A stretch of DNA of 64,000 nt from Pseudolactococcus insecticola (GCF_011170065.1 NZ_BLLH01000002.1:1-64000), one strand, 5' to 3'; shown: positions 26,721 to 37,518, counted from the first letter of the stretch. Notes: generated by a model from the letters alone, not told the origin. Made by a program: numbers and translations.

Positions 26721-28091
26721 TTAAATCAGATCGTTACGTGTCAGCAACCCCACCAACTCAACATGATGCGTCTGTGGGAACAAATCAACTGGTTGCACGC
26801 TATCAAGTTTGTATCCTTCTGCTTCAAAGCGCACGACGTCGCGTGCGAAGGTTGCGGCGTTGCATGAGATGTAGACGATGCTGCGGGCGCCGACATGGCT
26901 CGCTGACTGGATGAAGGCTTCATCCAGCCCTTTTCTAGGCGGGTCAACTAGGATGACGTCTGGCTTGATGCCGTCATGTGCCCAGTCGCTCATGACTTTT
27001 TCGGCTTTTCCCGTCACATAGGTCACGTTGTCGATCTGGTTGCGTTTGGCATTTTTGATGGCGTTATCGGTTGCTGCAGCAACAACTTCGACGCCGTAGA
27101 CGTGCGCGACTTTATCTGCAAGAGAGAGCCCGATGGTACCAATACCTGAGTAGGCATCAATCACGATGTCGCTTGGCTGTAAGTCAGCAAGCTCAATCGC
27201 CTTCTGATACAAGAGTTCTGCTGCTGCCGTGTTGACTTGGTAAAATGACGGTGCTGAGATTTCAAACTGGTGACCCAGCATGGTATCAGTGATAAAGTCC
27301 TGTCCGTACAAAATATGCCAATCGCTGCCAAAAATACCGTTGCCTGTCCCAGCATTCACATTTTGCATGATGGACTTAACAGCTGGAAATTGTGTGGTCA
27401 GATCATTGATCAGGCCGTCAACTTTGAAAAACGAGAGCTTTCTCGTGACAAATGTGACCATGATTTCACCAGTAGCATGCGCTCTGCGGACGACAATATT
27501 ACGAATAAATCCTGTATTTTCAAGCTCATTGTAGGCTTTGAGGCCGTATTTCCTGAGCAAATCACGAATTGCTACGACAATCGTATCAATCTCGTCTTCT
27601 TGGATGAAAAAATCTTCAACTGGCACTAGGACATGTGAATGTTTTCTAAAAAAGCCAGTTTCAAGCACGCCATTGACCGTACGAACAGGGATGCTCGCTT
27701 TGTTGCGGTATTTACTCAAGCTAGGACTTGCAATCGGCTCAAGCACCGGAAAATCAGGCTTGTGCGCCGTTTTCGCAAGCAAATCAACAATCTGCTTGCG
27801 CTTGAACTTAAGCTGCTCTGGGTAGGCCAGATGACCGAAGTCTGCAATGCCTGTTCTCAGATAGTCGACATTGATGTCTGTCACACGGTGCTCTGACGTT
27901 GAAAGATAGCTCTCAACCTTGCCAAAGCCAAATTTTTTGCCAGTTTTCATTACGCGCATCTCAATGACTTCGCCTGGTAAAGCATTTTCGACGAAAAACG
28001 CGTATCCGTCTATTTTTGCGACGCCAGCACCTTCGTGGGTCAAATCTATAATCTCTACTTCAAAAATATCATTTTTATTAAAATTAGTCAT
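26721..28091 (-). CDS. rlmD: 23S rRNA (uracil-C5)-methyltransferase, RlmD/RlmCD type
   Basis: 456 residues: an N-terminal TRAM domain (about 5-60), a central domain, and a C-terminal AdoMet methyltransferase domain with DAYSGIGTIGL, VDPPRKGLD and the catalytic IVYISCN. The enzyme makes m5U in 23S rRNA; Gram-positive homologues can modify two sites (RlmCD). The iron-sulphur cysteines of E. coli RlmD are missing: the catalytic Cys is the only cysteine in the protein. TGG-TATAAT ends 6 nt before the ATG, with AAAGG too close to the start to serve as a Shine-Dalgarno sequence, so a leaderless transcript is likely. Confidence 0.9.
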   Translation of the reverse strand: MTNFNKNDIFEVEIIDLTHEGAGVAKIDGYAFFVENALPGEVIEMRVMKTGKKFGFGKVESYLSTSEHRVTDINVDYLRTGIADFGHLAYPEQLKFKRKQIVDLLAKTAHKPDFPVLEPIASPSLSKYRNKASIPVRTVNGVLETGFFRKHSHVLVPVEDFFIQEDEIDTIVVAIRDLLRKYGLKAYNELENTGFIRNIVVRRAHATGEIMVTFVTRKLSFFKVDGLINDLTTQFPAVKSIMQNVNAGTGNGIFGSDWHILYGQDFITDTMLGHQFEISAPSFYQVNTAAAELLYQKAIELADLQPSDIVIDAYSGIGTIGLSLADKVAHVYGVEVVAAATDNAIKNAKRNQIDNVTYVTGKAEKVMSDWAHDGIKPDVILVDPPRKGLDEAFIQSASHVGARSIVYISCNAATFARDVVRFEAEGYKLDSVQPVDLFPQTHHVELVGLLTRNDLI

Positions 28092-28097
28092 GCCTTT

Positions 28098-28106
28098 ATT
28101 ATACCA
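28098..28106 (-). promoter_or_regulatory. Leaderless-type extended -10 promoter of rlmD
   Basis: On the minus strand TGG-TATAAT is followed by six nucleotides and the ATG at 28091, placing the transcription start at or next to the A of the start codon. Confidence 0.55.
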
Positions 28107-28126
28107 AAAAAAGCGCTATAAAAACG

Positions 28127-29200
28127 CTATTTCCGGTACATTTTAAATTGTAAAAATAAGTCATTGTAGATGCCGAGCCAGTCGGGACCTAAATTTTTGT
28201 AGACTTCTAGATTTTTGATGACTTGGTTGTCGGGATAAAACTGTTTATCATTGCGGATTTTTGCGGGTAATAAGCTTTCAGCTTTGACATTTGGCGTTGC
28301 GTAGCCCACATACTCTGCGTTTTGCGCTGCATTTTTCGGCTCTAACATGAAGTTGATAAAGGCGTAGGCAGCGGCATAATTTTTCGCCGTTTTGGGTATC
28401 ACGATATTATCAAACCAGAGATTTGACCCCTCACTTGGTACCATGTAGTGTAGATGTTTGTTTTCTGCCACCATTTCCGCGGCTTCGCCTGAGAATGTCA
28501 CAGCAGCTGCTGCCTCGTTATTGATCATGTATTGTTTGATCTCGTCGGCAACGATGGCTTTGACGTTTGGCGTCAGCTCTTTTAGGTGGTTATAGGCGAG
28601 GTTTAGCTTGCCCATGTCGGTCGAGTTCAGCGAGTCATGCTGGGCGTTTAGCGCCATGCCGATGACTTCTCTTGCCCCGTCGACTAGCATGATATTGTCA
28701 CGGTAATCGCTTGACCACAGGTCATCCCAGTGCTGCGGCGCTTGTTTGACAAACTTATCGTTGTAAACAATGCCAACTGTCCCCCAGAAATAAGGAATCG
28801 AATAGTCATTTTCAGGGTCAAAACTCTGATGAATAAATCGCTTGTCAATATTATCAAAGCCGGTCAGCTTTTTTTTGTCAAGCTTGACAAGGAGATTTTC
28901 AGAGATCATCTTGTCAATCATGTATTCGCTAGGAATGGCAATATCATAGGTCGTGCCACCCTGCTTGATCTTCGTGTACATGGCTTCATTGCTATCAAAT
29001 GTCACGTAATTAACCTTGTAGCCGGTTTCTTTTTCAAACTTTTTGAGCAGACTATCATCAATATAGTCGCCCCAGTTATAAATGGTCAGCTGATTTTTGA
29101 GGGTGGATTTACCTGTATCCGCCGATAACTTGACAGATAGTATGCCAAGCATAACGATGATGACAAGGACGCCACCCATAAAGTAAACTAATCTTTTCAT
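28127..29200 (-). CDS. potD: Spermidine/putrescine ABC transporter substrate-binding protein
   Basis: 357 residues. An N-terminal hydrophobic segment (about 3-24) has no lipobox cysteine, so the protein appears to be held by an uncleaved signal anchor or secreted. The mature part starts LTIYNWGDYIDD, characteristic of PotD/PotF, and includes YDIAIPSEYM and YFWGTVGIVYND. It binds polyamines outside the cell and delivers them to PotABC. It is the last gene of murB-potABC-TPM-lemA-potD and follows lemA with no gap. Confidence 0.92.
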   Translation of the reverse strand: MKRLVYFMGGVLVIIVMLGILSVKLSADTGKSTLKNQLTIYNWGDYIDDSLLKKFEKETGYKVNYVTFDSNEAMYTKIKQGGTTYDIAIPSEYMIDKMISENLLVKLDKKKLTGFDNIDKRFIHQSFDPENDYSIPYFWGTVGIVYNDKFVKQAPQHWDDLWSSDYRDNIMLVDGAREVIGMALNAQHDSLNSTDMGKLNLAYNHLKELTPNVKAIVADEIKQYMINNEAAAAVTFSGEAAEMVAENKHLHYMVPSEGSNLWFDNIVIPKTAKNYAAAYAFINFMLEPKNAAQNAEYVGYATPNVKAESLLPAKIRNDKQFYPDNQVIKNLEVYKNLGPDWLGIYNDLFLQFKMYRK

Positions 29201-29785
29201 TTATTTTGAACTGGTATCAAAACTTACCGTTGGCGCATCTTTTGCTGCAGCGTCGGCCTTGAAATAGTCTTTCTTATCAGAACCACGCAGACTTGCAACG
29301 AGTGACGTTGGGAATAGATAAATCTTGGTATTATAAGTTTTGACTGCTGCGTTGTATTTTGTACGGGCTACGGCAATGCGATTTTCAGTGCCTGCTAACT
29401 CATCGGCGAGTTGGGTAAACTGTTTATCAGCCTTGATGTCAGGGTAGCTGACTTGCAAGCGTACCAAGCTATTTAAGGCTGAGGTCATTTGATTATTTGC
29501 TGCGGCTGTGTCTGTGACTGAGTTTGCTTTAGCCATGGCATTTTGCGCATTTGAGATGTCGTCAAAGATTTTTTCTTCATGACTGGCATAACCTTTGACC
29601 GTTTCCACCAAGTTTGGAATCAGGTCATTACGACGTTGGAGTTGGGTATCAATGTCAGCATAAGCTGATTCAACCGTATTTTCTTCCTTGACAATGCCAT
29701 TTCCCATGCTGAAAAAGGCAACGATGGCAATGAGTAAAACAGCAATAATACCGATAACAACGGCATTTTTTTTGATAAAGTTCAT
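29201..29785 (-). CDS. lemA: LemA family membrane protein
   Basis: 194 residues with one N-terminal membrane helix (about 8-27) and the LemA core: GIVKEENTVESAYADIDTQL, RRNDLIPNLVETVKGY and SYPDIKAD. LemA proteins expose a helical domain and often pair with TPM (YgcG) proteins or HtpX; their role is not well defined. Here the TPM gene lies 44 nt upstream and potD begins right after the lemA stop. The LemA-TPM pair thus interrupts the polyamine transporter operon. Confidence 0.9.
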   Translation of the reverse strand: MNFIKKNAVVIGIIAVLLIAIVAFFSMGNGIVKEENTVESAYADIDTQLQRRNDLIPNLVETVKGYASHEEKIFDDISNAQNAMAKANSVTDTAAANNQMTSALNSLVRLQVSYPDIKADKQFTQLADELAGTENRIAVARTKYNAAVKTYNTKIYLFPTSLVASLRGSDKKDYFKADAAAKDAPTVSFDTSSK

Positions 29786-29829
29786 AAGAATCTCTTTTCT
29801 ATTTTCTAAAGTTGATTTGTCTGTTTAGA

Positions 29830-30672
29830 TTAACGTGAGGCGCCACCACCTGAGCTACTGCCACCACCAAATCCGCCACCACCACCGCTATAGCCGCCTG
29901 ATCCGCCACCGTAGCCTCCGCCACCACGACCGCCGCCGCTGTTAAACAGCATCAAGATGATGTAAAGCAAGATGTCACCATGCCCCGTCAGAATCATGCC
30001 CAAGATAGCCGCGATAACAATGCCTGCAACTATTAATGCGCCTAACGGACTACTTGTGGATGTGCTGTCGTCAGAACTATTTGGCGTCACAGTCGCACTA
30101 GCACTGCTTGTTACGGGTTCTGAAGAGAGGTCGGTGGCACCCGAAAGCACGCTCAAGATTGCTGAAATCGTCTGTGTGACGGCAGTGTTATAGTCATTTT
30201 TAGCACGATAAGGCACAAAGTCCTCGTCTAAAATCCGCCCTACTTTTCCGTCATTGAGATCACCCTCAAGACCTTGACCGACTTCTATCCGAACACGTTT
30301 TTCGTCCTTTGCAATCAAGAGCAAAAGTCCTGTATCGGTATCCTTGTTGCCAATTCCTGTCTCGTTAAAGACGGTGTTAGCATAGTCTTCAATCGAGTGG
30401 TCATTTAGCGATTTGACTGTCAGAACGATGACCTGTGCTGTTTTTGCCTGATCAAGCTGGTTGAGCTCCTGATTGACAGCTGTTTTAGTTGCGTCATTTA
30501 GCAGGTCAGCCTTGTCATAGACATGCGTATTTGCCTGCCAGGTGATTTTTGGAATATCACTTGACGTCGTCTTGTCCTTGTGACTGACACTATTTCCCCA
30601 GCCGATAAATCCTGCAACTACGACTAGAACAAGGCTAAAAATGATGATCTGTCTTGTAAAATTATTTTTCAT
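29830..30672 (-). CDS. TPM domain protein (YgcG family)
   Basis: 280 residues: an N-terminal membrane anchor (about 9-26), a TPM domain (about 50-185, with VYDKADLLND, ETGIGNKDTDTGLLLLIA and VRIEVGQGLEG), a second hydrophobic helix (about 212-240) and a glycine-rich tail (from about 247) made of GGG, GGY and GGS units. TPM domains occur in thylakoid PSII repair proteins and in many bacterial membrane proteins of unclear function. The start overlaps the potC stop by 11 nt, so it is expressed with the polyamine transporter. LemA follows. Confidence 0.87.
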   Translation of the reverse strand: MKNNFTRQIIIFSLVLVVVAGFIGWGNSVSHKDKTTSSDIPKITWQANTHVYDKADLLNDATKTAVNQELNQLDQAKTAQVIVLTVKSLNDHSIEDYANTVFNETGIGNKDTDTGLLLLIAKDEKRVRIEVGQGLEGDLNDGKVGRILDEDFVPYRAKNDYNTAVTQTISAILSVLSGATDLSSEPVTSSASATVTPNSSDDSTSTSSPLGALIVAGIVIAAILGMILTGHGDILLYIILMLFNSGGGRGGGGYGGGSGGYSGGGGGFGGGSSSGGGASR

Positions 30673-31441
30673 CTGATTGCCTCATAATCATATAATAACC
30701 GATTACAAGCAAAATTGAAAGTATAAAGACGAGTGCACTCAGCGCATTGATTTCAAGTGAGATGCCCTGACGCGCACGCGAGTAGATTTCAACTGATAAA
30801 GTCGAAAAACCATTGCCCGTGACGAAAAATGTCACTGCAAAGTCGTCTAGCGAATAGGTAAAAGCCATAAAGAAGCCAGCAATAATCCCAGGCGTCAGAA
30901 ATGGTAATATCACCTCACGCAGGGCCTGCTGCCGTGTCGCACCAAGGTCATAAGCTGCGTTAATCATATCGGCATCCATTTCTTGCAAGCGTGGCAGCAC
31001 CATAAGCACAACAATCGGAATCGAAAAGGCGATATGCGCAAGCAAGACCGAAGCAAAGCCCAGTTTGAAGCCAACAGACGTCAGCAATATCAGAAAACTT
31101 GCGCCAATCATGACATCAGGTGACACGAGAAGCACGTTATTCAGAGACAAAACCATGTTCTGACGTGATTTTTTGAGCTGATCGATGTAAATGGCACCAA
31201 AGGTGCCGATAATCGTCGCAATAAAAGATGACAAAAAAGCAAGTAAAAAAGTCTGTACCACAATCAGAATCAGCCGCTTATCTGCAAATAGTTCCTGAAA
31301 ATAAGTCAGCGTAAAGCCTGTAAAAGCATTCATATTGCCGGATTTATTAAAGGCATAAATAATCAGATAAAAAATCGGCAGATACAAAAGTGCAAAAACA
31401 AAAATCAGATAGAGATTTTCAAATCTAAATTTTCTAATCAT
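30662..31441 (-). CDS. potC: Spermidine/putrescine ABC transporter permease PotC
   Basis: 259 residues, a membrane permease with about six helices. The EAA loop is seen as AAYDLGATRQQALREVILPFLTPG. With PotB it forms the channel for polyamine import energised by PotA. Its ATG overlaps the potB stop by 4 nt. Confidence 0.93.
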   Translation of the reverse strand: MIRKFRFENLYLIFVFALLYLPIFYLIIYAFNKSGNMNAFTGFTLTYFQELFADKRLILIVVQTFLLAFLSSFIATIIGTFGAIYIDQLKKSRQNMVLSLNNVLLVSPDVMIGASFLILLTSVGFKLGFASVLLAHIAFSIPIVVLMVLPRLQEMDADMINAAYDLGATRQQALREVILPFLTPGIIAGFFMAFTYSLDDFAVTFFVTGNGFSTLSVEIYSRARQGISLEINALSALVFILSILLVIGYYMIMRQSDEK

Positions 31442-32238
31442 GCTTTATCACCTCGCGATCGGGTCAGAAACATGACGATAAACATCGTCAGAATCAAAAC
31501 CATGCCAATCGTTGCGCCCATGCCCCAATTTTGCGTGACGAGAAAATGCTCTTCTATCGCTGTTCCAAGCGTAATTACACGGTTCCCGCCGATGAGGCGC
31601 GTGAGCATGAACAAACTCAGACTAGGAATGAAGACCGCTTGCACGCCCGACCTCACGCCGTTCATAGACAGAGGTAAAATAATCTGTGTAAAATTTTGTG
31701 CGCGACTCGCGCCTAAGTCGTAGCCCGCCTTGACCAAATTCTCATCAATCTCATCAATGGCGTTAAAAATCGGCAAGACCATAAACGGAATCTCGATATA
31801 ACTCGCAACGAAAATGAAGGAAAAATCAGTGAACAAAATCTGCTGACTGCCAATGCCCATGAAGTTCAGAAAACCATTGACCGCACCAGACTGCCCGAAA
31901 ATGCCGATAAAAGCATAGGCTTTGAGCAATAGGTTAATCCAGGTCGGCAAGATAATCAACATCAGCCAGAGTTGTTTGTGCTTGAGTTTGGTCAAAAAAT
32001 AAGCCGTCGGATAGCTGATAAGCAAGGTCACAAAGGTGATAATACCTGCATAAATCACGGAATTGACCGACATTTTCAAGTAGGTCCAGCTGGTCAAAAA
32101 AGTCGAATAATTGCTAAGTGTCAGATGACCATTGATGTCAAAAAAAGACTTGTAAATCAGCAAAATAACCGGCGCAATCACGAATAGAAAGAGCCAGAGC
32201 CAGTAAGGAATAGCTGTAAATGATGTTTTTTTAGTCAT
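31438..32238 (-). CDS. potB: Spermidine/putrescine ABC transporter permease PotB
   Basis: 266 residues from the ATG at 32238. The frame is open to 32379, but that extension lies within potA and lacks homology to PotB. Six membrane helices are visible, as is the EAA loop [21 protein letters not shown]. The start overlaps the potA stop by 8 nt, consistent with translational coupling in the polyamine uptake operon. Confidence 0.92.
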   Translation of the reverse strand: MTKKTSFTAIPYWLWLFLFVIAPVILLIYKSFFDINGHLTLSNYSTFLTSWTYLKMSVNSVIYAGIITFVTLLISYPTAYFLTKLKHKQLWLMLIILPTWINLLLKAYAFIGIFGQSGAVNGFLNFMGIGSQQILFTDFSFIFVASYIEIPFMVLPIFNAIDEIDENLVKAGYDLGASRAQNFTQIILPLSMNGVRSGVQAVFIPSLSLFMLTRLIGGNRVITLGTAIEEHFLVTQNWGMGATIGMVLILTMFIVMFLTRSRGDKA

Positions 32239-33385
32239 GTTCATTATTTTCGTCGTCTTCACGGATGGCATTGATAATCCCTGCTTCAGCGACTTCTTCT
32301 TCGACGTATTCTTCGATTCTAGCGTCAAATTCTGCTTCAGTTTCATTAAGGCGCATGATGTGAATGTCTTCTGGCTCAAAATCTAGGCCAATCACCTCGC
32401 CCACAATAGCACGACGCGTTGAGTGAATCATCCACTCCTGACCAAGTTCATCGATTGCTATGATTTCATAGTGCACACCGCGAAAAAGCTGCGTTTTAAC
32501 TCTGACGACAAGTTTTCCCTCATCGGGTAAAGTCAGACGCAGATCCTCTGGTCTGATGACCACTTCGACTGGTTCATTTTTGCGCATTCCACCGTCCACA
32601 GCCTCAAAAGATTTGCCATTAAACTCAACCAGATAGTCATCGTGCATGATACCTTTGACAATGTTTGACTCACCGATAAAAGTCGCTACAAAACGGTTGA
32701 TAGGCTCATCGTAAATATCAACAGGCGTCCCAGACTGGACAATCTCACCGTCATTCATGACAAAAATCCAGTCACTCATAGCAAGCGCTTCTTCCTGATC
32801 ATGCGTGACAAACACAAAAGTAATGCCTAGCTTTTGCTGAAGCGCCCGCAGCTCGTACTGCATCTCTGTCCGCAGTTTCAAATCAAGCGCACTCAGCGGT
32901 TCATCAAGTAAAACAACCTTTGGCTGATTGATAATGGCACGGGCAATGGCGACACGCTGACGCTGGCCTCCTGATAATTTTTGGATGCGTCTATGTTCAA
33001 AGCCTGTCAAGCGTACCATTTTCAGTGCTTCCATAACCCTGGTTTCAATCTCAGCTTTTGCTACTTTGCGAATCTTTAGCGGAAAAGCAATATTGTCATA
33101 GACATTTTTATGCGGCAAAAGTGCATAATTTTGAAAGACCGTGTGCACATCACGCTTGTTAATCGGTACCTCATTGATGCGTTCACCGGCAAGTAAAATA
33201 TCGCCACTTGTAGCGTCGGTCAAGCCAGCAATAATATTTAAAATCGTTGTCTTGCCTGAGCCTGACGCACCAAGCAAGGTATAAAATTTGCCAGATTCCA
33301 GCTCAAAATTGATGTCATTTAGCACCACTTGTCCATTGTCTTCAAAGACTTTTTTGACATTTTTAAATTGGATGATTGGCTGCAT
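32231..33385 (-). CDS. potA: Spermidine/putrescine ABC transporter ATPase
   Basis: 384 residues from the ATG at 33385, which has AGGA 5 nt upstream; the ATG at 33397, touching the murB stop, is an alternative. Walker A is GASGSGKTT, the signature is LSGGQRQR and Walker B is [12 protein letters not shown], followed by a TOBE-type C-terminal domain (about 250-350) and an acidic tail. It drives polyamine import through PotB and PotC. The murB-pot arrangement is common in lactococci and streptococci. Confidence 0.93.
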   Translation of the reverse strand: MQPIIQFKNVKKVFEDNGQVVLNDINFELESGKFYTLLGASGSGKTTILNIIAGLTDATSGDILLAGERINEVPINKRDVHTVFQNYALLPHKNVYDNIAFPLKIRKVAKAEIETRVMEALKMVRLTGFEHRRIQKLSGGQRQRVAIARAIINQPKVVLLDEPLSALDLKLRTEMQYELRALQQKLGITFVFVTHDQEEALAMSDWIFVMNDGEIVQSGTPVDIYDEPINRFVATFIGESNIVKGIMHDDYLVEFNGKSFEAVDGGMRKNEPVEVVIRPEDLRLTLPDEGKLVVRVKTQLFRGVHYEIIAIDELGQEWMIHSTRRAIVGEVIGLDFEPEDIHIMRLNETEAEFDARIEEYVEEEVAEAGIINAIREDDENNEHD

Positions 33386-33397
33386 TTTTCCTGTCAT

Positions 33398-34306
33398 CTA
33401 GGCTAGTTTCTCCCCCAAAATCCGAACCTCAGGCACCAGTTCAATGCCTGAATTTGCCTTAACTTTTTCGATCACGTAGGCAATCAGCGCCTCATAGTCA
33501 CTGGCTGTGCCATTGTCGATATTGACCATGAATCCTGCGTGTTTTTCAGACACCTGCACACCGCCAATCTGATGACCTTGCGCACCAGATTCTTGGATTA
33601 ATTGCCCAGCAAAATGTCCGACAGGGCGTTTGAAAACAGAGCCACAGCTTGGATATTCCAAGGGTTGCTTGAGCTCTCGCAACTTGGTAAGTCTGTCCAT
33701 CTCAGACTTGATGAGCTGATAGTCACCGCTTGCAAGTGAAAATTTAGCAGATAAGGCAATCAAACCATCATCTTGCAAACGAGAATGGCGATAACCAAAT
33801 CGCAAGTCACTTGCATTTAGCGTGAAAATCTCACCGCTTTGATCCATGACTTGGACGCTTGATAAGACGCTTGAAATCTCACCACCGTAAGCGCCAGCAT
33901 TCATAAAAACAGCACCACCGATAGAGCCAGGAATACCGCAAGCAAACTCAAATCCCGTCAGAGAGTTTTCAAGCGCCACATGCGTCGCCTCAATCAGACT
34001 GGCACCTGTCTGCGCCTCTAACACGTAGCCATTTGCACGAATAGCGTTCATCTTTTCAAGCAGGATGACAAATCCCCGAATCCCGCCGTCTCTGACGATC
34101 AGGTTACTGGCATTACCCAGAACGATAAATGGCGTTTCAGTACTATTTGCAAGTCTGATGAGTTTTTGAAGCTGATATTTATCTGACGGAAAAGCTAGAA
34201 AATCAGCTGGTCCGCCCACTTTTGTAAATGTATAGTTTGAGAGATTTTCGTCAAATTTGACAGAAATCTCTGGTAATTGGTCAAGTATCTCATTTTTTGT
34301 AATCAT
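33398..34306 (-). CDS. murB: UDP-N-acetylenolpyruvoylglucosamine reductase
   Basis: 302 residues. MurB uses FAD and NADPH to make UDP-N-acetylmuramic acid in peptidoglycan synthesis. FAD-binding features include [16 protein letters not shown] and [24 protein letters not shown]; the catalytic serine lies in [11 protein letters not shown] and a distal Glu in LVPEVRIL. It heads the murB-potABC-TPM-lemA-potD operon. Confidence 0.96.
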   Translation of the reverse strand: MITKNEILDQLPEISVKFDENLSNYTFTKVGGPADFLAFPSDKYQLQKLIRLANSTETPFIVLGNASNLIVRDGGIRGFVILLEKMNAIRANGYVLEAQTGASLIEATHVALENSLTGFEFACGIPGSIGGAVFMNAGAYGGEISSVLSSVQVMDQSGEIFTLNASDLRFGYRHSRLQDDGLIALSAKFSLASGDYQLIKSEMDRLTKLRELKQPLEYPSCGSVFKRPVGHFAGQLIQESGAQGHQIGGVQVSEKHAGFMVNIDNGTASDYEALIAYVIEKVKANSGIELVPEVRILGEKLA

Positions 34307-34323
34307 GTTAGGCTCTTTTCAAT

Positions 34324-34357
34324 AAAAAAATAGCTTGTATCAGCTGATACAATACTA
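34324..34357 (-). terminator. Terminator of rarD
   Basis: The perfect palindrome TTGTATCAGCTGATACAA (34335-34352) is followed by a run of T on the minus strand, immediately past the rarD stop and before murB. Confidence 0.75.
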
Positions 34358-35245
34358 CTATTTTACCATATTTTTAGGCTTTTTTATCAGCAAAACTTGA
34401 CCAATGATAAAGACCAAAATAGCTAGCCAAATTGCCACAAAGCCATAGAGATTTTTCATCTCAAACGCCTCGTGAAAGATGAAAATTGCAATCAATAGCT
34501 GAATAGTTGGGTTCAGATATTGCACAAATCCAACAACATTGAGCGGTGCCCGCTTGAGCGCCTCTGCAAATAACAGCAAGGGAATCGCCGTGATAATGCC
34601 AGACAGAATCAAAAAAATGATCTGTGATAACGTATAGTCACTCGGCCGATGCTTGGCAAAAAAGACGATGAAAATCAAGACCAGAGGTGAGACAACGAGA
34701 CTTTCTACAAACATGGCAACATCACTTGATAAACTAACATTTTTCTTGATAAAGCCATATGTCCCGAAAGATAGCGGCAATAAAAGCGAGATGATTGGCA
34801 GATGCCCACCCTGCACAGTCAATATGATCACACCTAAACTCGCAAGAATAATCGAGATTTTTGTGAAATTTTCAAGTTTTTCCTTCAAAAAGACAACCGC
34901 AAGCACCACGGAAAACAGCGGATTGATATAATAGCCAAGACTAGCCGCCGTTGCCTCACCATGTGCAATCGCATAGATATAAACCAGCCAGTTAATCGAG
35001 ATTAGAAAGCTCGCAAGTACCATGCTTCGCCGCTCTGTTTTGCTTTTTGATAGCCCGATTAGCTCCCGTTTTAGTTTGCCCGTTTTTCCTGTTATGATAA
35101 AATACAACAACATAGTCAGCAAGGTCGACAAGATCCTGTATGAAAAGACCTCATAAGAGTTGACCCCGCCCAGTAATTTCCAAAATAAAGATAAAAATCC
35201 CCAGGCGATATAGGAGGCAAATGCCAGCATTAAACCTTTTTTCAT
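34358..35245 (-). CDS. rarD: EamA-family transporter RarD
   Basis: 295 residues with ten predicted membrane helices in two EamA repeats. GFLSLFWKLLGGVN and EVFSYRILSTLL near the N-terminus identify the RarD subfamily. The substrate is unknown (E. coli RarD was linked to chloramphenicol sensitivity by name only). It is a single-gene unit with its own terminator. Confidence 0.85.
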   Translation of the reverse strand: MKKGLMLAFASYIAWGFLSLFWKLLGGVNSYEVFSYRILSTLLTMLLYFIITGKTGKLKRELIGLSKSKTERRSMVLASFLISINWLVYIYAIAHGEATAASLGYYINPLFSVVLAVVFLKEKLENFTKISIILASLGVIILTVQGGHLPIISLLLPLSFGTYGFIKKNVSLSSDVAMFVESLVVSPLVLIFIVFFAKHRPSDYTLSQIIFLILSGIITAIPLLLFAEALKRAPLNVVGFVQYLNPTIQLLIAIFIFHEAFEMKNLYGFVAIWLAILVFIIGQVLLIKKPKNMVK

Positions 35246-35281
35246 AGTTCATTTCTTTCTAAAAAAACTAAGACTAGCGCC

Positions 35282-36154
35282 TTAGTTTCCAATATGAATA
35301 CCTGTTGTATCAACCGCAAGCTCAACTAAGTCTCCAGCAAACTGTTCTGCTGAGATTTTTTGTTTGAGCTGTGCGATTTTATTTTTTTCAGCCATGACCA
35401 TAACCGTAGGCCCTGCACCTGATAAATAGGTCGCATAGGCGCCTTCATCATGTCCGATTTTGCGAATTGCTGCAAATTCTGGCACTAACTTGCCACGATA
35501 TTGCTCATGGAACAGGTCTTCTTCGAGCATTTTACCGGCAAGAACCATGTCTCCAGAAAACAAGGCGGCAATGGCGACATTTGCGACTGAACTCGCAGCC
35601 ACTGCTGTTTTATAGGCAAACTCTGACGGCAAAACACGTCGTGAGTCGCTGGTTTTCAGCTCATAGTTTGGAATAAAGGCAAGCAGTCCCGTCTCAGGCA
35701 TACAAGTCATGACATGACAGGTCTTGTCATCGCGCGTACTTGCCACAACTAAATTGCCAAATATAGCTGGTGCGACATTGTCAGGATGCCCTTCAATCTG
35801 AGTGGCGATGGCAAGCTTTTTATCATCAGATAAGTCAAGCTGACCAAGCTGATTAGCAAGTTCAATCCCTGCAACAATGACTGAGCTTGACGAACCAAGC
35901 CCTCTCGCAAGTGGAATGTCACTTGTCATCTTGATCTGATGCGGTACCAAATCTGGCGCCACTTGAAGTGCTGTTTCCAGTAATAAATTGCGCGTATCTG
36001 ACGGCACGTCGTCACCTAGCTCATGATCAATATGCCACATATCTGACGGTTCAAGGATCTCAATTGTTAGATAAAGTGAGACTGCAAGGCCAACCGAATC
36101 AAATCCCGGACCCAAGTTAGCAGATGTCGCGGGTACTGAAATTTTCAAAGTCAT
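35282..36154 (-). CDS. thrB: Homoserine kinase
   Basis: 290 residues, a GHMP kinase. The ATP-binding [16 protein letters not shown] (about 88) and the N-terminal [15 protein letters not shown] are diagnostic. It phosphorylates homoserine for threonine synthesis. It starts 1 nt after the hom stop, forming the hom-thrB operon. Confidence 0.95.
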   Translation of the reverse strand: MTLKISVPATSANLGPGFDSVGLAVSLYLTIEILEPSDMWHIDHELGDDVPSDTRNLLLETALQVAPDLVPHQIKMTSDIPLARGLGSSSSVIVAGIELANQLGQLDLSDDKKLAIATQIEGHPDNVAPAIFGNLVVASTRDDKTCHVMTCMPETGLLAFIPNYELKTSDSRRVLPSEFAYKTAVAASSVANVAIAALFSGDMVLAGKMLEEDLFHEQYRGKLVPEFAAIRKIGHDEGAYATYLSGAGPTVMVMAEKNKIAQLKQKISAEQFAGDLVELAVDTTGIHIGN

Positions 36155-36155
36155 A

Positions 36156-37436
36156 TTAAATTACCTTAATTGTATTGCGAAGTGTGAAACCTGGCAAAGC
36201 TGCGATTTTTTCGACTAAACTGTCAAACTGGTTGAGGTCCATTTTATGCGAAATAATGGCAATGCTAGCACGGTTTTCATCGATATTTTCTTGGAAAACT
36301 TGCTCAAACGACGCTTTTTCAGCATTGAACAACTCAGCTAAAAGTAATAGTTGACCAGCCTTATCCTCAGTTTCGATCGCAAAGTAATACTTGTCAAGCA
36401 AGTCTTCTTTTTGCGCATAAACCGTATCGCGTGTAAAGGTGTTAAATGGCAAAAGTTTTTCGCCTTTGTTGATGCCTTGGCTAAGTGCAATGATATCAGC
36501 CACAACAGAAGTTGCTGTCGGTTTTTGACCGGCACCAGGACCATAAAACATAGCTTCACCAATCCCAATAGACTCAACAAAAACAGCATTCATCACGCCA
36601 TTCACTGTTGCAAGCTGATGCTCAATTGGCAAGAAAGTCGGCACGACTTCCGCATAAATTCCAGATTTACGTTCTACGATTTCACCGACAAGTTTGATGA
36701 CAAATCCGAGTTTTTGTGCCAAATCAACATCTTCAGGCGTGATATTTCGGATACCTTCATGACGTACGTCATCAAAATTGATTGTCATACCAAAAGCAAA
36801 CTGACTGAGCAAGACCATTTTATAAGCTGCATCAATACCGTCCACGTCATTTGTCGGATCAGACTCGGCATAGCCCAGACGGCTCGCCTCAGCAAGTGCT
36901 TCATCATAAGTCCAGCCTTCATCAACCATTTTTGTCATCATGAAATTACTTGTGCCATTAACAACACCTAAAATCTTCGTAATTTTATCAGACTGGTATG
37001 AGTTAACAAGCGTCCGTAAAATCGGAATGCCGCCCGCAACTGCTGCCTCATAGTAGAGTGCCACGTCATTTTCAGCTGCAATAGCAAGCAGTTCTGCACC
37101 ATGAAGCGCAAGCAGATCCTTGTTTGCTGTCACAACGTGTTTTTTAGCTTGAAGTGCCTGTGTGATAAAAGTCTTTGCAGGCTCAATGCGACCCATCAAC
37201 TCAATGACGATGTCAATATCACTATCTGTTAAAATATCGTCAATCGACGTCACAAAATTGTACTGATGTCCTTTTTCGATCAAACTGTTTTTTTCAGCGT
37301 CATCTCGTACCAAAACCTTTGCAATTTCAATGTTTGAACCCGCAGCAGTCGTGATTTTTTCAGCATTTTCACGCAGTAAAAATGGCACACCACTTGCTAC
37401 CGTCCCAAAGCCAAGTAAAGCAATTTTGATTGTCAT
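36156..37436 (-). CDS. hom: Homoserine dehydrogenase
   Basis: 426 residues: an N-terminal NAD(P)-binding domain ([11 protein letters not shown]), a catalytic domain with [14 protein letters not shown], and a C-terminal ACT domain (about 350-426) that usually mediates threonine feedback. It converts aspartate semialdehyde to homoserine. AAAGGAG precedes the ATG. No T-box or riboswitch-like structure was seen in its leader. Confidence 0.95.
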   Translation of the reverse strand: MTIKIALLGFGTVASGVPFLLRENAEKITTAAGSNIEIAKVLVRDDAEKNSLIEKGHQYNFVTSIDDILTDSDIDIVIELMGRIEPAKTFITQALQAKKHVVTANKDLLALHGAELLAIAAENDVALYYEAAVAGGIPILRTLVNSYQSDKITKILGVVNGTSNFMMTKMVDEGWTYDEALAEASRLGYAESDPTNDVDGIDAAYKMVLLSQFAFGMTINFDDVRHEGIRNITPEDVDLAQKLGFVIKLVGEIVERKSGIYAEVVPTFLPIEHQLATVNGVMNAVFVESIGIGEAMFYGPGAGQKPTATSVVADIIALSQGINKGEKLLPFNTFTRDTVYAQKEDLLDKYYFAIETEDKAGQLLLLAELFNAEKASFEQVFQENIDENRASIAIISHKMDLNQFDSLVEKIAALPGFTLRNTIKVI

Positions 37437-37518
37437 GTGAAACTCCTTTAATTTATCGTTGGTCTTATTATAACAGAATTTTCAGAACATTTCTATCTTT
37501 AAATGTAAAAAATGTCAT

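Noticed and set aside
36351-36971. 206-codon plus-strand frame antisense to hom
   Set aside because: Lies entirely inside hom, with no ribosome binding site or protein-like composition.
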